From Rhodospirillaceae bacterium MC! (lineage in GTDB: Bacteria; Pseudomonadota; Alphaproteobacteria; MC1): 53,141 bases of DNA. Shown one piece after another: positions 8,366 through 17,420 of the stretch. Position 1 is the first letter of the stretch. The number at the start of each line of letters is the position of its first letter. The stretch is taken from assembly GCA_002632265.1 (NCBI GenBank), contig NQOV01000013.1:1-53141 (forward strand), read 5' to 3'. The translations under genes were made by a program, and so were the position numbers. The notes under the pieces were generated by a model that made no database searches, was not told where the DNA came from, and saw only the letters and a list, made by a program, of their open reading frames with translations.

Positions 8366-8407
8366 TATATGTGATATGTGATATGCGATATGAAATATAT
8401 GATATCT
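8366..8407. repeat. Heptamer tandem repeat upstream of the second racemase gene
   Basis: Six heptads of the form GATATGT (with variants GATATGC, GATATGA, GATATCT) occupy the gap between aspC and the racemase paralogue, starting 14 bases before its start codon. A change in copy number would shift any promoter relative to the start. Confidence 0.85.
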
Positions 8408-8415
8408 AACATGTG

Positions 8416-9621
8416 TTATTTTAAAAGATCAAGAGCATGGGAAACATTATCTAATGCTTTGTTAAGAGTTTCATCGGCGGTGGCGTAACTTAGTCGCATG
8501 TAAGGAGCTAAACCAAAGGCCGTACCTGGCACTAAGGCGACTTTTCCCTCTTGTAATAAATATTCGCAGATCTCAACATCAGTATTTAATACTTTACCTT
8601 GCGGTGTGGTTTTGCCGATGACTTTTGAAATGTTAATATATACATAAAAAGCCCCTTTCGGTTTACGTGCCGAAAGTAGATCTATTTTATCTAATCGTGC
8701 AAGAACAAGATCCCTACGACGTTTGTAACCTTCCTTAAATTCATCCAAGAAATCAAAGGGCGAAGTTAAGGCCTCCAAGCTTGCATATTGGGAAACTGTG
8801 GAAGTGTGCGAACAAAGTTGAGATTGTATTTTATTTATGGCTTTAATTAATTCTTGATTGCTAGTGATAGCGTATCCCAAACGCCAACCAGTCATCGCAA
8901 AGGTTTTCGATACTGCCGAACACATTACCATTCTCTCAAGCAAGCTACTATCAACCGATAAGAGATTTTTAAACTCGCCCTCATACACAAGAAATTCATA
9001 AACATCATCACTTAAAATATGAACATGCGGATACTTTTTTAAAACTTCAGCGATATCCTTTAAAGCTTGCTCTGTATATACCGCACCTGTTGGATTAGAT
9101 GGCGAGTTAAAGATTATCCATTTAGTTTTAGGGCTTATGGCCTTTTCCAATTCTTCGGCGGTCATCATGAATTCGTTATCTTCACTCGTGTCGATAATCA
9201 CAGGCGTCCCCTGTGCCATTTTTACCATTTCAGGATAACTGACCCAATAGGGTGCAGGAATGATCACTTCATCGCCCACATTTAAAGTGGCATATAAGAT
9301 ATTAAATAACACTCCCTTACCGCCTACTCCTGTAGTTACCGATTCCTGTGTGTAAGTTGTGTTATATCTTTTATTAAAATGCTCGGCTATGGCATTACGT
9401 AAAGCCATGATCCCCGGCACTGGTGTATATTTAATTTTGTTACCGTCTTTTATCAGCTCAATGGCCTTTTCTCTTATGTGGCTCGGCGTATTAAAATCAG
9501 GCTCTCCCGCCGCAAGCGAGATCACATCTTCGCCCCTTTCTCTCATTTCTGTAGCCAAAGCATTAATCGAAACCGTTACCGACGGACTAATATTTTTTAA
9601 TCTATTTGCTAATAATGACAT
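8416..9621 (-). CDS. aspC: Aspartate aminotransferase (class I, alpha-type)
   Basis: Transfers the amino group between aspartate and 2-oxoglutarate (PLP). The sequence matches the prokaryotic subgroup: LAAGEPDFNTPSHI near residue 36, NSPSNPTGAVY, and the PLP lysine in SAVSKTFAMTGWRLGY around residue 235. A longer frame reaches 9690, but I choose the ATG at 9621 (MSLLANRLKNISPS) because AAGGG lies nine bases before it and homologues start there, giving 401 residues. A promoter at 9674-9702 fits this choice. It is followed by the two racemase genes on the same strand, perhaps linking amino-nitrogen supply to D-alanine formation. Confidence 0.93.
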   Translation of the reverse strand: MSLLANRLKNISPSVTVSINALATEMRERGEDVISLAAGEPDFNTPSHIREKAIELIKDGNKIKYTPVPGIMALRNAIAEHFNKRYNTTYTQESVTTGVGGKGVLFNILYATLNVGDEVIIPAPYWVSYPEMVKMAQGTPVIIDTSEDNEFMMTAEELEKAISPKTKWIIFNSPSNPTGAVYTEQALKDIAEVLKKYPHVHILSDDVYEFLVYEGEFKNLLSVDSSLLERMVMCSAVSKTFAMTGWRLGYAITSNQELIKAINKIQSQLCSHTSTVSQYASLEALTSPFDFLDEFKEGYKRRRDLVLARLDKIDLLSARKPKGAFYVYINISKVIGKTTPQGKVLNTDVEICEYLLQEGKVALVPGTAFGLAPYMRLSYATADETLNKALDNVSHALDLLK

Positions 9622-9673
9622 AATAACAACCCTTTTTGTATTACTTAACTGTAATAAATCCAATAATATATTG

Positions 9674-9702
9674 ATAATATCACAGATCATACCAAATTAC
9701 AA
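9674..9702 (-). promoter_or_regulatory. Promoter of aspC
   Basis: On the minus strand, TTGTAA (9697-9702) and TATTAT (9674-9679) are separated by 17 bases. The site lies upstream of the ATG at 9621 but overlaps the longer N-terminal frame, supporting the shorter start. Confidence 0.55.
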
Positions 9703-9879
9703 CAAATAATTTTATAATTTTCTCCAAAAATCCAATTTAAAACTATTAATTAATATCCATTCTCCACTTGATTACATACATAATTAAGTTCATAAGTATT
9801 ACACAAAACTTACTTAATCTCATATATCTTAATTGTATGGCTATGGCTTGTGATTGGAGTTTAGTTTGGTATAAAGCAA

Positions 9880-12636
9880 TTATTTTTTAGGTTCTAGAAC
9901 CATGGTTTCTTTGTTAACGGATCTAATTAGATCGCTAAGGGAAATTGGTTTTGAGTAGTAAAAACCTTGGATGACACGGTGGCCGCAAAGTTCTTTGATT
10001 AGGGATAGTTGTTCGGTGGTTTCTACGCCTTCGATTACTGTGCCTACCAATAATAGATCGGCTAATTCTATGATTTTTTGCAATATCGCTTCGGATGTTT
10101 TTTGTTTTTCGGCTTCGAGTACGAATGCACGGTCGATTTTTAGGAAGTCAAGGGGCAGTACGCTTAGATATGATAGTGATGAATATCCAGTTCCGAAATC
10201 ATCAAGAGAGATTTTTACGCCCATTTGACGGATTGTGGTTAACATTTGGGTAGCGAAAGACATATCGTCAACGAATGCACTTTCGGTAATTTCTAGGCAC
10301 ATGATTCCTTGGGGAATTTCGAATTCGCTGATACATTCTCGTACAATTTGAATTAGGCTTGCGTCTTTCATTTGTACCGCTGATACGTTAAAGGCTACTT
10401 TAAATTGTTTTTGTCCGAAAATTGAACACATACGGCGAGCGTCAAAGCATGCTTGCTTGATAACCCATTCGCCCAGCTCTAACATTAAGCCATCCACTTC
10501 TTCGACCACTGGCATGAAGATACCAGGCGAGACCATTTTTCCATCTCTAAACCAACGAATTAGGGCCTCTACCCCTACGATTTTGTTAGTTTTACTATCG
10601 ATTTGTGGTTGATAATATAATACAAACTCGTTATTGGCGATCGCTTGACGGATGTCATTTTCAATGCGATACTTAACGGAAAATTTATCTTGCATTTTTG
10701 TTTCGTATAGACGGAATGGGGTTTTGGTATCACGTGCTAAAACGCAAGCTTGATAGGAGAACTGCATTAGCCAATGGTAAGAAGTGGCGTCTTTTGGGGC
10801 ATTTGCTGCACCGATATAAAATTCTAGAACATATTTAGTTTCACGGAAAACAAAAGGCAGGCTAATATTTTCATGAATTTTTGCGATAATGCGATTAAGA
10901 TCCGCTTCACTATCCCCATGACGGTTTAGAACAATGGCGTATTTATCATTTGATAAACGCACAACCACATCAAAAGGCGTGATGTTTTCACCGATACGAT
11001 TGGAAATCGAACGTAAGAAATCTTGAGTTTCATAGAAACCGTAAGAATATGTCATTTTATGGAGATTGTGAATATTAATGTATAAGACCCATAAATCTTC
11101 TTCGCCACTTTTCACTTCTTCACGATCTAGGGCTTGGGAGATGTAATCTTCTAGCATATTTGCGTTACCCATTTGGGTACTGCGGTCGAAATATGCCATG
11201 TCGTATAATTCTTGTTTTTGATCCATATATACTTCGATGGTTTCAGATATGGAATTCAACCAACTATCCCACGGATCAGGCAATTTTTTCGAAAGAATTC
11301 GCTTGTAATAGAATCTGTTGGTTTCATTGCCCATAATGGCTTTATGGATATATGTTAATAGGGTATTAGCAGGAACAATAAAATTTCTATAGGAAAAATA
11401 AAAGGATAAAAATGTTACTAATAACCATACAATAATCGTTAAATGAATGATCAAATAGTATCTTTCTATTAACATCATGATGATGTTAGTATGTAAAGAA
11501 AATGATTGCCCTACTATCCAATCTGTGCCGACTATGGGTTTTACTTGGTTGATTTCCAAATGGGATAAATCATAACTTGATGTATGATTATAATCAGGAG
11601 TTTTTAAGAGTTTTAAGAGTTTTTCTCTGGTTTCTATATATTGCGAAATGTTCCCAACTTCCGAGATACTAGAATATAAGACCTTATGATTAGGATTAAA
11701 TATCATTAAAGAATGAGCCTTGCCAAAGGAGAATCTGCTCTTATAGTCGTGAGAGAAAAGCGTAAATAAAGTATTTGAATAGGAATTCGATAGGAATTTC
11801 AAATAGGTACTATTATCCAAAGCAAGGGATAAGAAACCTTGACGAATCCCATTAATAAAAATCGCCTTAGTAACATAAATATAATCATTGCGAGAACAAG
11901 AATCCTTATTTAAGACCTTATCGATTACCGTAAATTTATTTAAAATATCGGATTTTCTTTGGGAATGATTCATGGAATAGCCAGCAAAATCATCCTTAAG
12001 CCTGCTTAAACAATTACGTGTTCCATCGCTGTCGGCATTATAGAGATAGTTCATTCCCCTTGTGCTAATTAGCGTGCCGTCCTTTGAATAGAACATAATT
12101 TGTTTCGCATACTTAAAGCCCCCAAGTAAGTTATAGATATTATCTAAACTATAAATCGTAGCTCCCACATATTCCTTAGCATGAGAGATATCTTTATCGT
12201 TACTCACGGCAACAAATGGCGTTTTGTCTTCAGGGATATTGGGATAGCTAGTCAGTTTGAAAATTAATTGTTTTTTACCTGTATGGAAATCCAATTGTTC
12301 TTGCGTATTGATGTATTGTAAATAGCTTTTATCTTCCTTAGCTCTTAGTAATCCTTTAGTAAATTCCAAAGATAAAGCCTCGAGATTTTCCCCAGTGGTA
12401 GTCAAGCCGTCATTAATAATGTTACTCGAACGCATATCAATTACGCTTAAATCTGTCTCGATAGTATTTTCATAGGAATTATATTGATTAATGATCAACA
12501 AGCTAATCATAATAAATGGAGCTAGTAAAAAAATTAAATTATAATACAGATAGCCATATCGCAAAGATTTAAATGAAGATTTTGAGGTCTCATCTTTGAA
12601 TTGTAATTTGCTTTGTAATATGGGAGCTTCAGACAT
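9880..12636 (-). CDS. Membrane c-di-GMP phosphodiesterase with degenerate GGDEF and EAL domains
   Basis: The 918-residue protein has a membrane helix at 34-50, a large periplasmic sensor region to about 390, a second helix at 393-414, a GGDEF-like domain (about 475-645) and an EAL domain (about 655-905). The GGDEF signature is replaced by SNDKY (562-566), so cyclase activity is not expected. The EAL domain keeps its catalytic set: EALIRW (690-695), Asn750, LEITES with Glu782, DDFGTGYSS (812-820), Lys833, EGVE (869-872) and QGFYYSKP. It probably degrades c-di-GMP in response to an extracellular cue, and may control motility or biofilm together with the chemoreceptor at 23.8 kb. It sits downstream of gatB, 90 bases away. 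Confidence 0.9.
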   Translation of the reverse strand: MSEAPILQSKLQFKDETSKSSFKSLRYGYLYYNLIFLLAPFIMISLLIINQYNSYENTIETDLSVIDMRSSNIINDGLTTTGENLEALSLEFTKGLLRAKEDKSYLQYINTQEQLDFHTGKKQLIFKLTSYPNIPEDKTPFVAVSNDKDISHAKEYVGATIYSLDNIYNLLGGFKYAKQIMFYSKDGTLISTRGMNYLYNADSDGTRNCLSRLKDDFAGYSMNHSQRKSDILNKFTVIDKVLNKDSCSRNDYIYVTKAIFINGIRQGFLSLALDNSTYLKFLSNSYSNTLFTLFSHDYKSRFSFGKAHSLMIFNPNHKVLYSSISEVGNISQYIETREKLLKLLKTPDYNHTSSYDLSHLEINQVKPIVGTDWIVGQSFSLHTNIIMMLIERYYLIIHLTIIVWLLVTFLSFYFSYRNFIVPANTLLTYIHKAIMGNETNRFYYKRILSKKLPDPWDSWLNSISETIEVYMDQKQELYDMAYFDRSTQMGNANMLEDYISQALDREEVKSGEEDLWVLYINIHNLHKMTYSYGFYETQDFLRSISNRIGENITPFDVVVRLSNDKYAIVLNRHGDSEADLNRIIAKIHENISLPFVFRETKYVLEFYIGAANAPKDATSYHWLMQFSYQACVLARDTKTPFRLYETKMQDKFSVKYRIENDIRQAIANNEFVLYYQPQIDSKTNKIVGVEALIRWFRDGKMVSPGIFMPVVEEVDGLMLELGEWVIKQACFDARRMCSIFGQKQFKVAFNVSAVQMKDASLIQIVRECISEFEIPQGIMCLEITESAFVDDMSFATQMLTTIRQMGVKISLDDFGTGYSSLSYLSVLPLDFLKIDRAFVLEAEKQKTSEAILQKIIELADLLLVGTVIEGVETTEQLSLIKELCGHRVIQGFYYSKPISLSDLIRSVNKETMVLEPKK

Positions 12637-12726
12637 ATGATAATTTAACCATTTTAGTAAGTTATTTAATTTTAAGAAAGAAAATGAAAGTGAAAATTAA
12701 GATAAAAGTTAAGATAAAAAATAAAG

Positions 12727-14202
12727 TTAAGAAAGTTTATCTTTTAAGATCTTATTAACCACACCAGGGTTAGCTTTACCTTGGGTTTGTTTCATTACTT
12801 GCCCCACAAACCAACCAACAACTTTAGTTTTACCTTCTTTAAATGCTTGCACATTTTCAGGACTAGATTCGATCAGCTCATCAATGATTTTTTCGATAGC
12901 CGAAGTGTCAGTAATTTGTTTTAAGCCTTTTTCTTCCACGATTTTTTCAGGATCTTTGTCATCAGTGGCCATAATTTCAAATACTTGTTTGGCGATTTTA
13001 CCTGATATAACATCATCGGTAATAAGTTTAATAAGTTTACCTAAATTACTCGCAGAAATGGGACTATTGGCAATGGTCTTATTTTCTTCCTTTAATAGGG
13101 CGAATAGGTTGGTTGTTATCCAGTTAGCTGATAATTTCGGATCGGCAATTTTTGCTACGATCTCATAATATTCGGCAGTATTACGATCATCAATTAGCAC
13201 CGCCGAATCATAGGGCGAAAGTTTAAACTCTTGAATAAAACGTTCTTTTTTAGCGTCTGGTAATTCTGGTAATTTGGCTTTTAGCTCGGCAATTAGTTCA
13301 TCACTCACAACCAAAGGCAAGAGATCAGGTTCAGGGAAATAGCGATAATCATGGGCATTTTCTTTGGAACGCATGGAACGAGTTTCGCCCTTATTGGGAT
13401 CAAATAATCTTGAAGATTGAATGATTTCATCCCCACGCCCTGCCTCGTAAAGTTCCACATGTCTTAGAGCTTCGATCTCGATAGCCTGCATAACATAGCG
13501 TACAGAGTTTACGTTTTTGATTTCGCAACGTGTACGCAATTCAGTTGATCCCACAGGACGCACAGAGACATTCGCATCACAACGCATAGATCCTTCATCC
13601 ATATTGCCATCGCAAGATCCCACATAGCGGACGATCGCACGTAATTTACGCAAGAAAGCTCCTGCCTCTTCTGGGGTTCTGATATCAGGATCGGAAACGA
13701 TTTCCATTAAGCCAACGCCTGCACGGTTAAAGTCGATAAAACTACTGTCAGGATGTTGATCGTGCATGGATTTACCTGCGTCGATCTCCATGTGCATACG
13801 TTCCAAGCCGATATTTCTTGTTGTACCGTCTGGCATATCAAGAACTACGACACCAGGGCCCATGATAGGCTTATCGGCTTGTGATATTTGATAGCCTAAA
13901 GATAAATCAGCATAAAAATAATTTTTACGAGAAAATTCCGAAACATTATTCACTTGAGCGTTTAACGAAAGAGCAGTACGCACGGCTTGGCGTACGCATT
14001 CTTCATTGATCACAGGCAACATACCGGGCATGCCTGCATCTAAAAATTCCACATTCGAATTGGGAGCAGAACCGAAATTCGCAGGAGCGTTGGAAAATAA
14101 CTTTGATTCCGATTTTATTTGGCAATGAACTTCCAAACCGCAAACTACTTCCCAGTCATGTTTTTCGCCTTTAATGATGTAAGATGATGTTGATTTTGTC
14201 AT
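12727..14202 (-). CDS. gatB: Aspartyl/glutamyl-tRNA amidotransferase subunit B
   Basis: GatB binds misacylated Glu-tRNA(Gln) or Asp-tRNA(Asn) and activates it for amidation with ammonia from GatA. The 491 residues contain the family marks VVCGLEVHCQIKSESKLFS near the start, DFNRAGVGLMEIVSDPD, SMRCDANVS and DYRYFPEPDLLPL, followed by the C-terminal YqeY-like helical tail. AGGAATC precedes the ATG. Its presence implies indirect Gln-tRNA and/or Asn-tRNA synthesis. It follows gatA on the minus strand, giving the order gatC-gatA-gatB. A short octamer repeat (ATATGCTA) lies in the gatA-gatB gap near 14245-14270. Confidence 0.96.
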   Translation of the reverse strand: MTKSTSSYIIKGEKHDWEVVCGLEVHCQIKSESKLFSNAPANFGSAPNSNVEFLDAGMPGMLPVINEECVRQAVRTALSLNAQVNNVSEFSRKNYFYADLSLGYQISQADKPIMGPGVVVLDMPDGTTRNIGLERMHMEIDAGKSMHDQHPDSSFIDFNRAGVGLMEIVSDPDIRTPEEAGAFLRKLRAIVRYVGSCDGNMDEGSMRCDANVSVRPVGSTELRTRCEIKNVNSVRYVMQAIEIEALRHVELYEAGRGDEIIQSSRLFDPNKGETRSMRSKENAHDYRYFPEPDLLPLVVSDELIAELKAKLPELPDAKKERFIQEFKLSPYDSAVLIDDRNTAEYYEIVAKIADPKLSANWITTNLFALLKEENKTIANSPISASNLGKLIKLITDDVISGKIAKQVFEIMATDDKDPEKIVEEKGLKQITDTSAIEKIIDELIESSPENVQAFKEGKTKVVGWFVGQVMKQTQGKANPGVVNKILKDKLS

Positions 14203-14291
14203 TATACTTGATTCCTATATTTATCTTTATATTTATATTTCATATACTAATATGCTAATATGCTAATATCTAACTTACTGATTTTTTAAAC

Positions 14292-15770
14292 TTATTCTTT
14301 TAAACCATTGGGATTTAGTTGGAAATCCACGGCCTCTTCAATGACAGAGGCTAAAGAGAACATGGTATTTTCATCAAAATGTTTACTAATTAACTGCATA
14401 CCTAAGGGTAAACCATTACTATCTAAGTTAGTTGGTACATTCATCGCAGGCAATCCCGCCATAGACGCTGGAATAGTAAAGATATCACTTAAATACATTT
14501 CTAGCGGATCTTTCGGCTCTTTACCGATAGTATAAGCCGAACTTGGAGAAGACGGCGTTAAAATAGCGTCAACCTTTTCGAATGCTTGCTTAAAATCTTC
14601 GGCAATTAAACGGCGAACTTTTTGGGCTTTTGTGAAATATGCGTCATAAAAGCCAGATGATAACACATATGTACCCATTAAAATACGGCGTTGAACTTCA
14701 TCGCCAAAGCCTTGGGATCTGGTTTTAAGATACATATCATCAAGATTATCGAAAGGTCCATCAGCACGGAAACCGAAACGCACACCGTCGTATCTTGAAA
14801 GATTTGCCGACGCTTCAGCAGGAGCGATAATATAATATACAGGTCCGGCATATTTAGTAGTAGCTAGGGAAATATCCACCAATTCGGCCCCTGCGTCTTT
14901 TAAAATCTGTGCTATGCGATCCCACTCTTTAGATATTTCTTCGTTCAATCCGTCCACACGATATTCTTTAGGGATACCAATACGCATTCCTTTTACGCTT
15001 TTGCCAATGGCATTTTCAAAGCACGGCACATCACGATTAGCAGATGTTGAATCCTTTTGATCGTATCCAGCCATGGCCTCAAGCATGATAGCCGAATCTC
15101 TTACGGTTCTAGTCATGGGACCAGCTTGATCAAGGGATGAGGCAAAGGCTATAGTTCCCCAACGAGAACAACGTCCATAGGTGGGTTTTGCTCCCACTAA
15201 GCCAGTAAAGCTGGCAGGCTGACGAATTGATCCGCCTGTATCTGTTCCTGTAGCACCGATGGCCATAAAGCCAGATACGGCAGTAGAAGAACCACCAGAA
15301 GAACCACCTGGCACAGTATATTCGCCCTTTTGATCTTTCCATGGGCTTTTTACTGTACCAAAAAAGCTAGTTAAGGTTGTTGATCCCATGGCGAATTCAT
15401 CACAAGCCACCTTACCAAGCATAACCGCTCCTTGAGAAAATAAATTACTGGTAACAGTTGATTCATATTCGGGAATGAAATTCTCTAGAATTTTTGATGA
15501 TGCGGTAGTTCTTACCCCTTTAGTACAAAAGAGATCTTTAATGGCAATGGGCATGCCTTCCATTAATCCAGCATTACCTGCTTTGATACGCTTGTCGCTT
15601 TCTTCGGCTTGTTTCAGGGCTATCTCGCTTGTTTCTGTGATAAAAGCGTTGAGATCTCTATTTTTTTCCATGGCTTGAATGTAAGATTTAGCCAATTCTA
15701 CCGCACTAAATTCGCCCTTTTTCAGACTATTACGCACTTGATCCATAGATAATTTATTTAAATTTGTCAT
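14292..15770 (-). CDS. gatA: Aspartyl/glutamyl-tRNA amidotransferase subunit A
   Basis: GatA is the amidase that releases ammonia from glutamine. The amidase-signature triad is visible: Lys in [10 protein letters not shown] (near residue 78), the cis-Ser in [12 protein letters not shown], and the nucleophilic Ser in [14 protein letters not shown]. The length of 492 residues is normal. The start codon lies four bases after the gatC stop, and its GGAG ribosome binding site is formed by the last codons of gatC, so the two are translationally linked. Confidence 0.96.
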   Translation of the reverse strand: MTNLNKLSMDQVRNSLKKGEFSAVELAKSYIQAMEKNRDLNAFITETSEIALKQAEESDKRIKAGNAGLMEGMPIAIKDLFCTKGVRTTASSKILENFIPEYESTVTSNLFSQGAVMLGKVACDEFAMGSTTLTSFFGTVKSPWKDQKGEYTVPGGSSGGSSTAVSGFMAIGATGTDTGGSIRQPASFTGLVGAKPTYGRCSRWGTIAFASSLDQAGPMTRTVRDSAIMLEAMAGYDQKDSTSANRDVPCFENAIGKSVKGMRIGIPKEYRVDGLNEEISKEWDRIAQILKDAGAELVDISLATTKYAGPVYYIIAPAEASANLSRYDGVRFGFRADGPFDNLDDMYLKTRSQGFGDEVQRRILMGTYVLSSGFYDAYFTKAQKVRRLIAEDFKQAFEKVDAILTPSSPSSAYTIGKEPKDPLEMYLSDIFTIPASMAGLPAMNVPTNLDSNGLPLGMQLISKHFDENTMFSLASVIEEAVDFQLNPNGLKE

Positions 15771-15774
15771 TATA

Positions 15775-16068
15775 TTACTCCACTACTTTCGGTACTAAAA
15801 AATGTTCTTCCATTTGTGATGGGGCATTTTTAAGAACTTGCTCCACCTTATTACCGCCTGTAGCTTTATCTTCACGCCATGGGGCAGATCCAAATAAACT
15901 GCTAACATTTACCAATGGTTCAACTTTAGATGTATCCACTTCATTTAGTGAATCCATCCAATGGATTACGTTATCGAGCTTGGAAATTACATCTTGTTTG
16001 TTCTCTTCTTTTATCTCAATGCGACTAAGCTCGCAAATACGATCAAGAGTTTTAGTATCTACACCCAT
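15775..16068 (-). CDS. gatC: Aspartyl/glutamyl-tRNA amidotransferase subunit C
   Basis: GatC is the small belt subunit that stabilises GatA on GatB. The 97 residues show the conserved LSRIEIKEE helix near the start, VEPLVNVS in the middle and the C-terminal [19 protein letters not shown]. It is the first gene of the operon. AAGGAAG precedes its ATG and a promoter is visible at 16110-16138. Confidence 0.95.
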   Translation of the reverse strand: MGVDTKTLDRICELSRIEIKEENKQDVISKLDNVIHWMDSLNEVDTSKVEPLVNVSSLFGSAPWREDKATGGNKVEQVLKNAPSQMEEHFLVPKVVE

Positions 16069-16109
16069 AAGTTACTTCCTTATATAATGAAATTTATAAA
16101 ATAATTTTT

Positions 16110-16138
16110 ATTATACATAAGTTATATGTCTTTTTCAA
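16110..16138 (-). promoter_or_regulatory. Promoter of gatCAB
   Basis: On the minus strand, TTGAAA (16133-16138) and TATAAT (16110-16115) are separated by 17 bases, about 40 bases before the gatC start. Confidence 0.65.
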
Positions 16139-16214
16139 GTAAATTATATATGTTCTTAGTATTTAAGGATTTTCAAAGCTAAAAAACACTATATTTACAT
16201 AGATTAAATTACAG

Positions 16215-16435
16215 TTAGGGGTAGGGAAAATTAGTCAAGATGTACCTTAAAGTATGGCGACATGTACTCATGTTTACTTTAGCCATGCTTTAGGGTGCAG
16301 ATTGGCTAATTTCTCTCACAAACACCTTAGGGGTAGGGAAAATTAGTCAAGATGTGCCTTAAAGTATGGCGACATGTACTCATGTTTACTTTAGCCATGC
16401 TTTAGGGTGCAGATTGGCTAATTTTCACACCCCTA
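16215..16435 (-). repeat. Family A hairpin, tandem pair, after engB
   Basis: Two units of about 112 bases (16215-16326 and 16327-16435) differ at one position in their first 97 bases. Each is an imperfect palindrome. One arm reads AAAATTAG, a variable stretch and CCTTAAAGTATGGC. The other is its partner, GCCATGCTTTAGGGTGCAG to CTAATTTT. The loop contains ACATGTACTCATGT. The inner unit reaches the engB stop codon, which forms part of its outer stem. Together with the gatC promoter this accounts for the 364-base gap between engB and gatC. Confidence 0.85.
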
Positions 16436-17152
16436 AAAAGAAAATTGTTGCGACAACCTAAATAACGACGCTCTAAGCTCTGGAATTCCTTTTTTTTCTT
16501 TACTGCTTGTCATGGCAATGAAAGGATAGGCTGCGGCTTTGCTTTGGATAACATCTTTGGTAGTTGTGATGAGTTTTTCTAGATCTTTTTTCGAGATTTT
16601 ATCTATTTTAGTAAAGACTATTTGATAAATTACGCCACTAACTTCTAAGATCTTCATAATTTCATGATCAACATCCTTTAGGCCACGGCGTGAATCCACT
16701 AACAACATCACACGCACCAAGGACGCACGCCCTTTGAGATAATCTAAAATCAGCCCCTGCCACCTTGCGATCTCACTTTTGGACGCACGAGCAAAGCCGT
16801 ATCCGGGTAGATCCACTAAAAACATTTGCTGACTTAAATCAAAAATATTTACCTGTTTTGTATGGCCTGGATTGGAAGATGTGCGAGCCTTTTTATTCTG
16901 ACCTAACAAAGCGTTAATGATCGTCGACTTACCGACATTTGATCGACCTGCAAAGGCAACTTCAGGTAATGTTGGCGTTGGCAATTGAGATTCAACTGTA
17001 GCTCCTGCAACGAACTCACATTGTTGACAAAACATTTTTCGCCCTGCCTCCATTTCATCACTGGAGAATTCTTCATTCACTGGAATTTCAAAGAAATCCA
17101 CTCCATCTTCAATGGCCTCTTGATTTGGAATTTGTTTACCGATTTTATTCAT
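16433..17152 (-). CDS. engB: Ribosome biogenesis GTP-binding protein EngB (YsxC/YihA)
   Basis: EngB is an essential small GTPase that acts in 50S subunit assembly. The 239 residues show G1 FAGRSNVGKST (67-77), the switch II region DLPGYGFARASK, and G4 TKIDK. The N-terminus has about 60 residues before the G domain, longer than the roughly 25 in E. coli and with a Cys pair at C42/C45; homologues in alphaproteobacteria also tend to be extended. The gene stands alone, with no strong ribosome binding site. Its stop codon lies inside the outer stem of a family A hairpin. Confidence 0.94.
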   Translation of the reverse strand: MNKIGKQIPNQEAIEDGVDFFEIPVNEEFSSDEMEAGRKMFCQQCEFVAGATVESQLPTPTLPEVAFAGRSNVGKSTIINALLGQNKKARTSSNPGHTKQVNIFDLSQQMFLVDLPGYGFARASKSEIARWQGLILDYLKGRASLVRVMLLVDSRRGLKDVDHEIMKILEVSGVIYQIVFTKIDKISKKDLEKLITTTKDVIQSKAAAYPFIAMTSSKEKKGIPELRASLFRLSQQFSF

Positions 17153-17241
17153 AATATTTTTTATCTTTACGCTATGTATATCTCATATGTATATATCATA
17201 TGTATATGGTTTTTAAGTAATTTTCATATACTACTAAATTA

Positions 17242-17279
17242 AAAAGCTAAAGTCAACAAAATTGTTAACTTTAGCTTTT
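17242..17279 (-). terminator. Intrinsic terminator of the dgo operon
   Basis: AAAAGCTAAAGTCAACAA pairs with TTGTTAACTTTAGCTTTT with one mismatch and a two-base turn. On the minus strand it is followed by a T-rich run. It lies 130 bases beyond the dgoK stop, with family A repeats in between. Confidence 0.8.
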
Positions 17280-17281
17280 AA

Positions 17282-17420
17282 CCATGGTCATACTTTAAGG
17301 TACAAATTAGCCAATTTTCTCTCACAAATATCCATAGGGATAGAGAAAATTAGCCAAGATGTGCCTTAAAGTATGGCGACATGTACTCATGCTTTAAGGT
17401 GCAGATTGACTAATTTTCAA
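17282..17420 (-). repeat. Family A hairpin with a partial second unit, after dgoK
   Basis: A complete unit (about 17339-17420) has lost some 16 bases of its loop region. Beside it (17282-17318) is the right half of another unit, joined by the same CTCTCACAAA linker as at 16.3 kb. The last codons of dgoK (GAAAATTAG) lie in the stem. Confidence 0.8.

Noticed and set aside
16215-16435. Family A copies as ordinary Rho-independent terminators
   Set aside because: The stems are much longer than needed, the loop is conserved, no T-run follows, and independent intrinsic terminators lie beyond the element at two loci.
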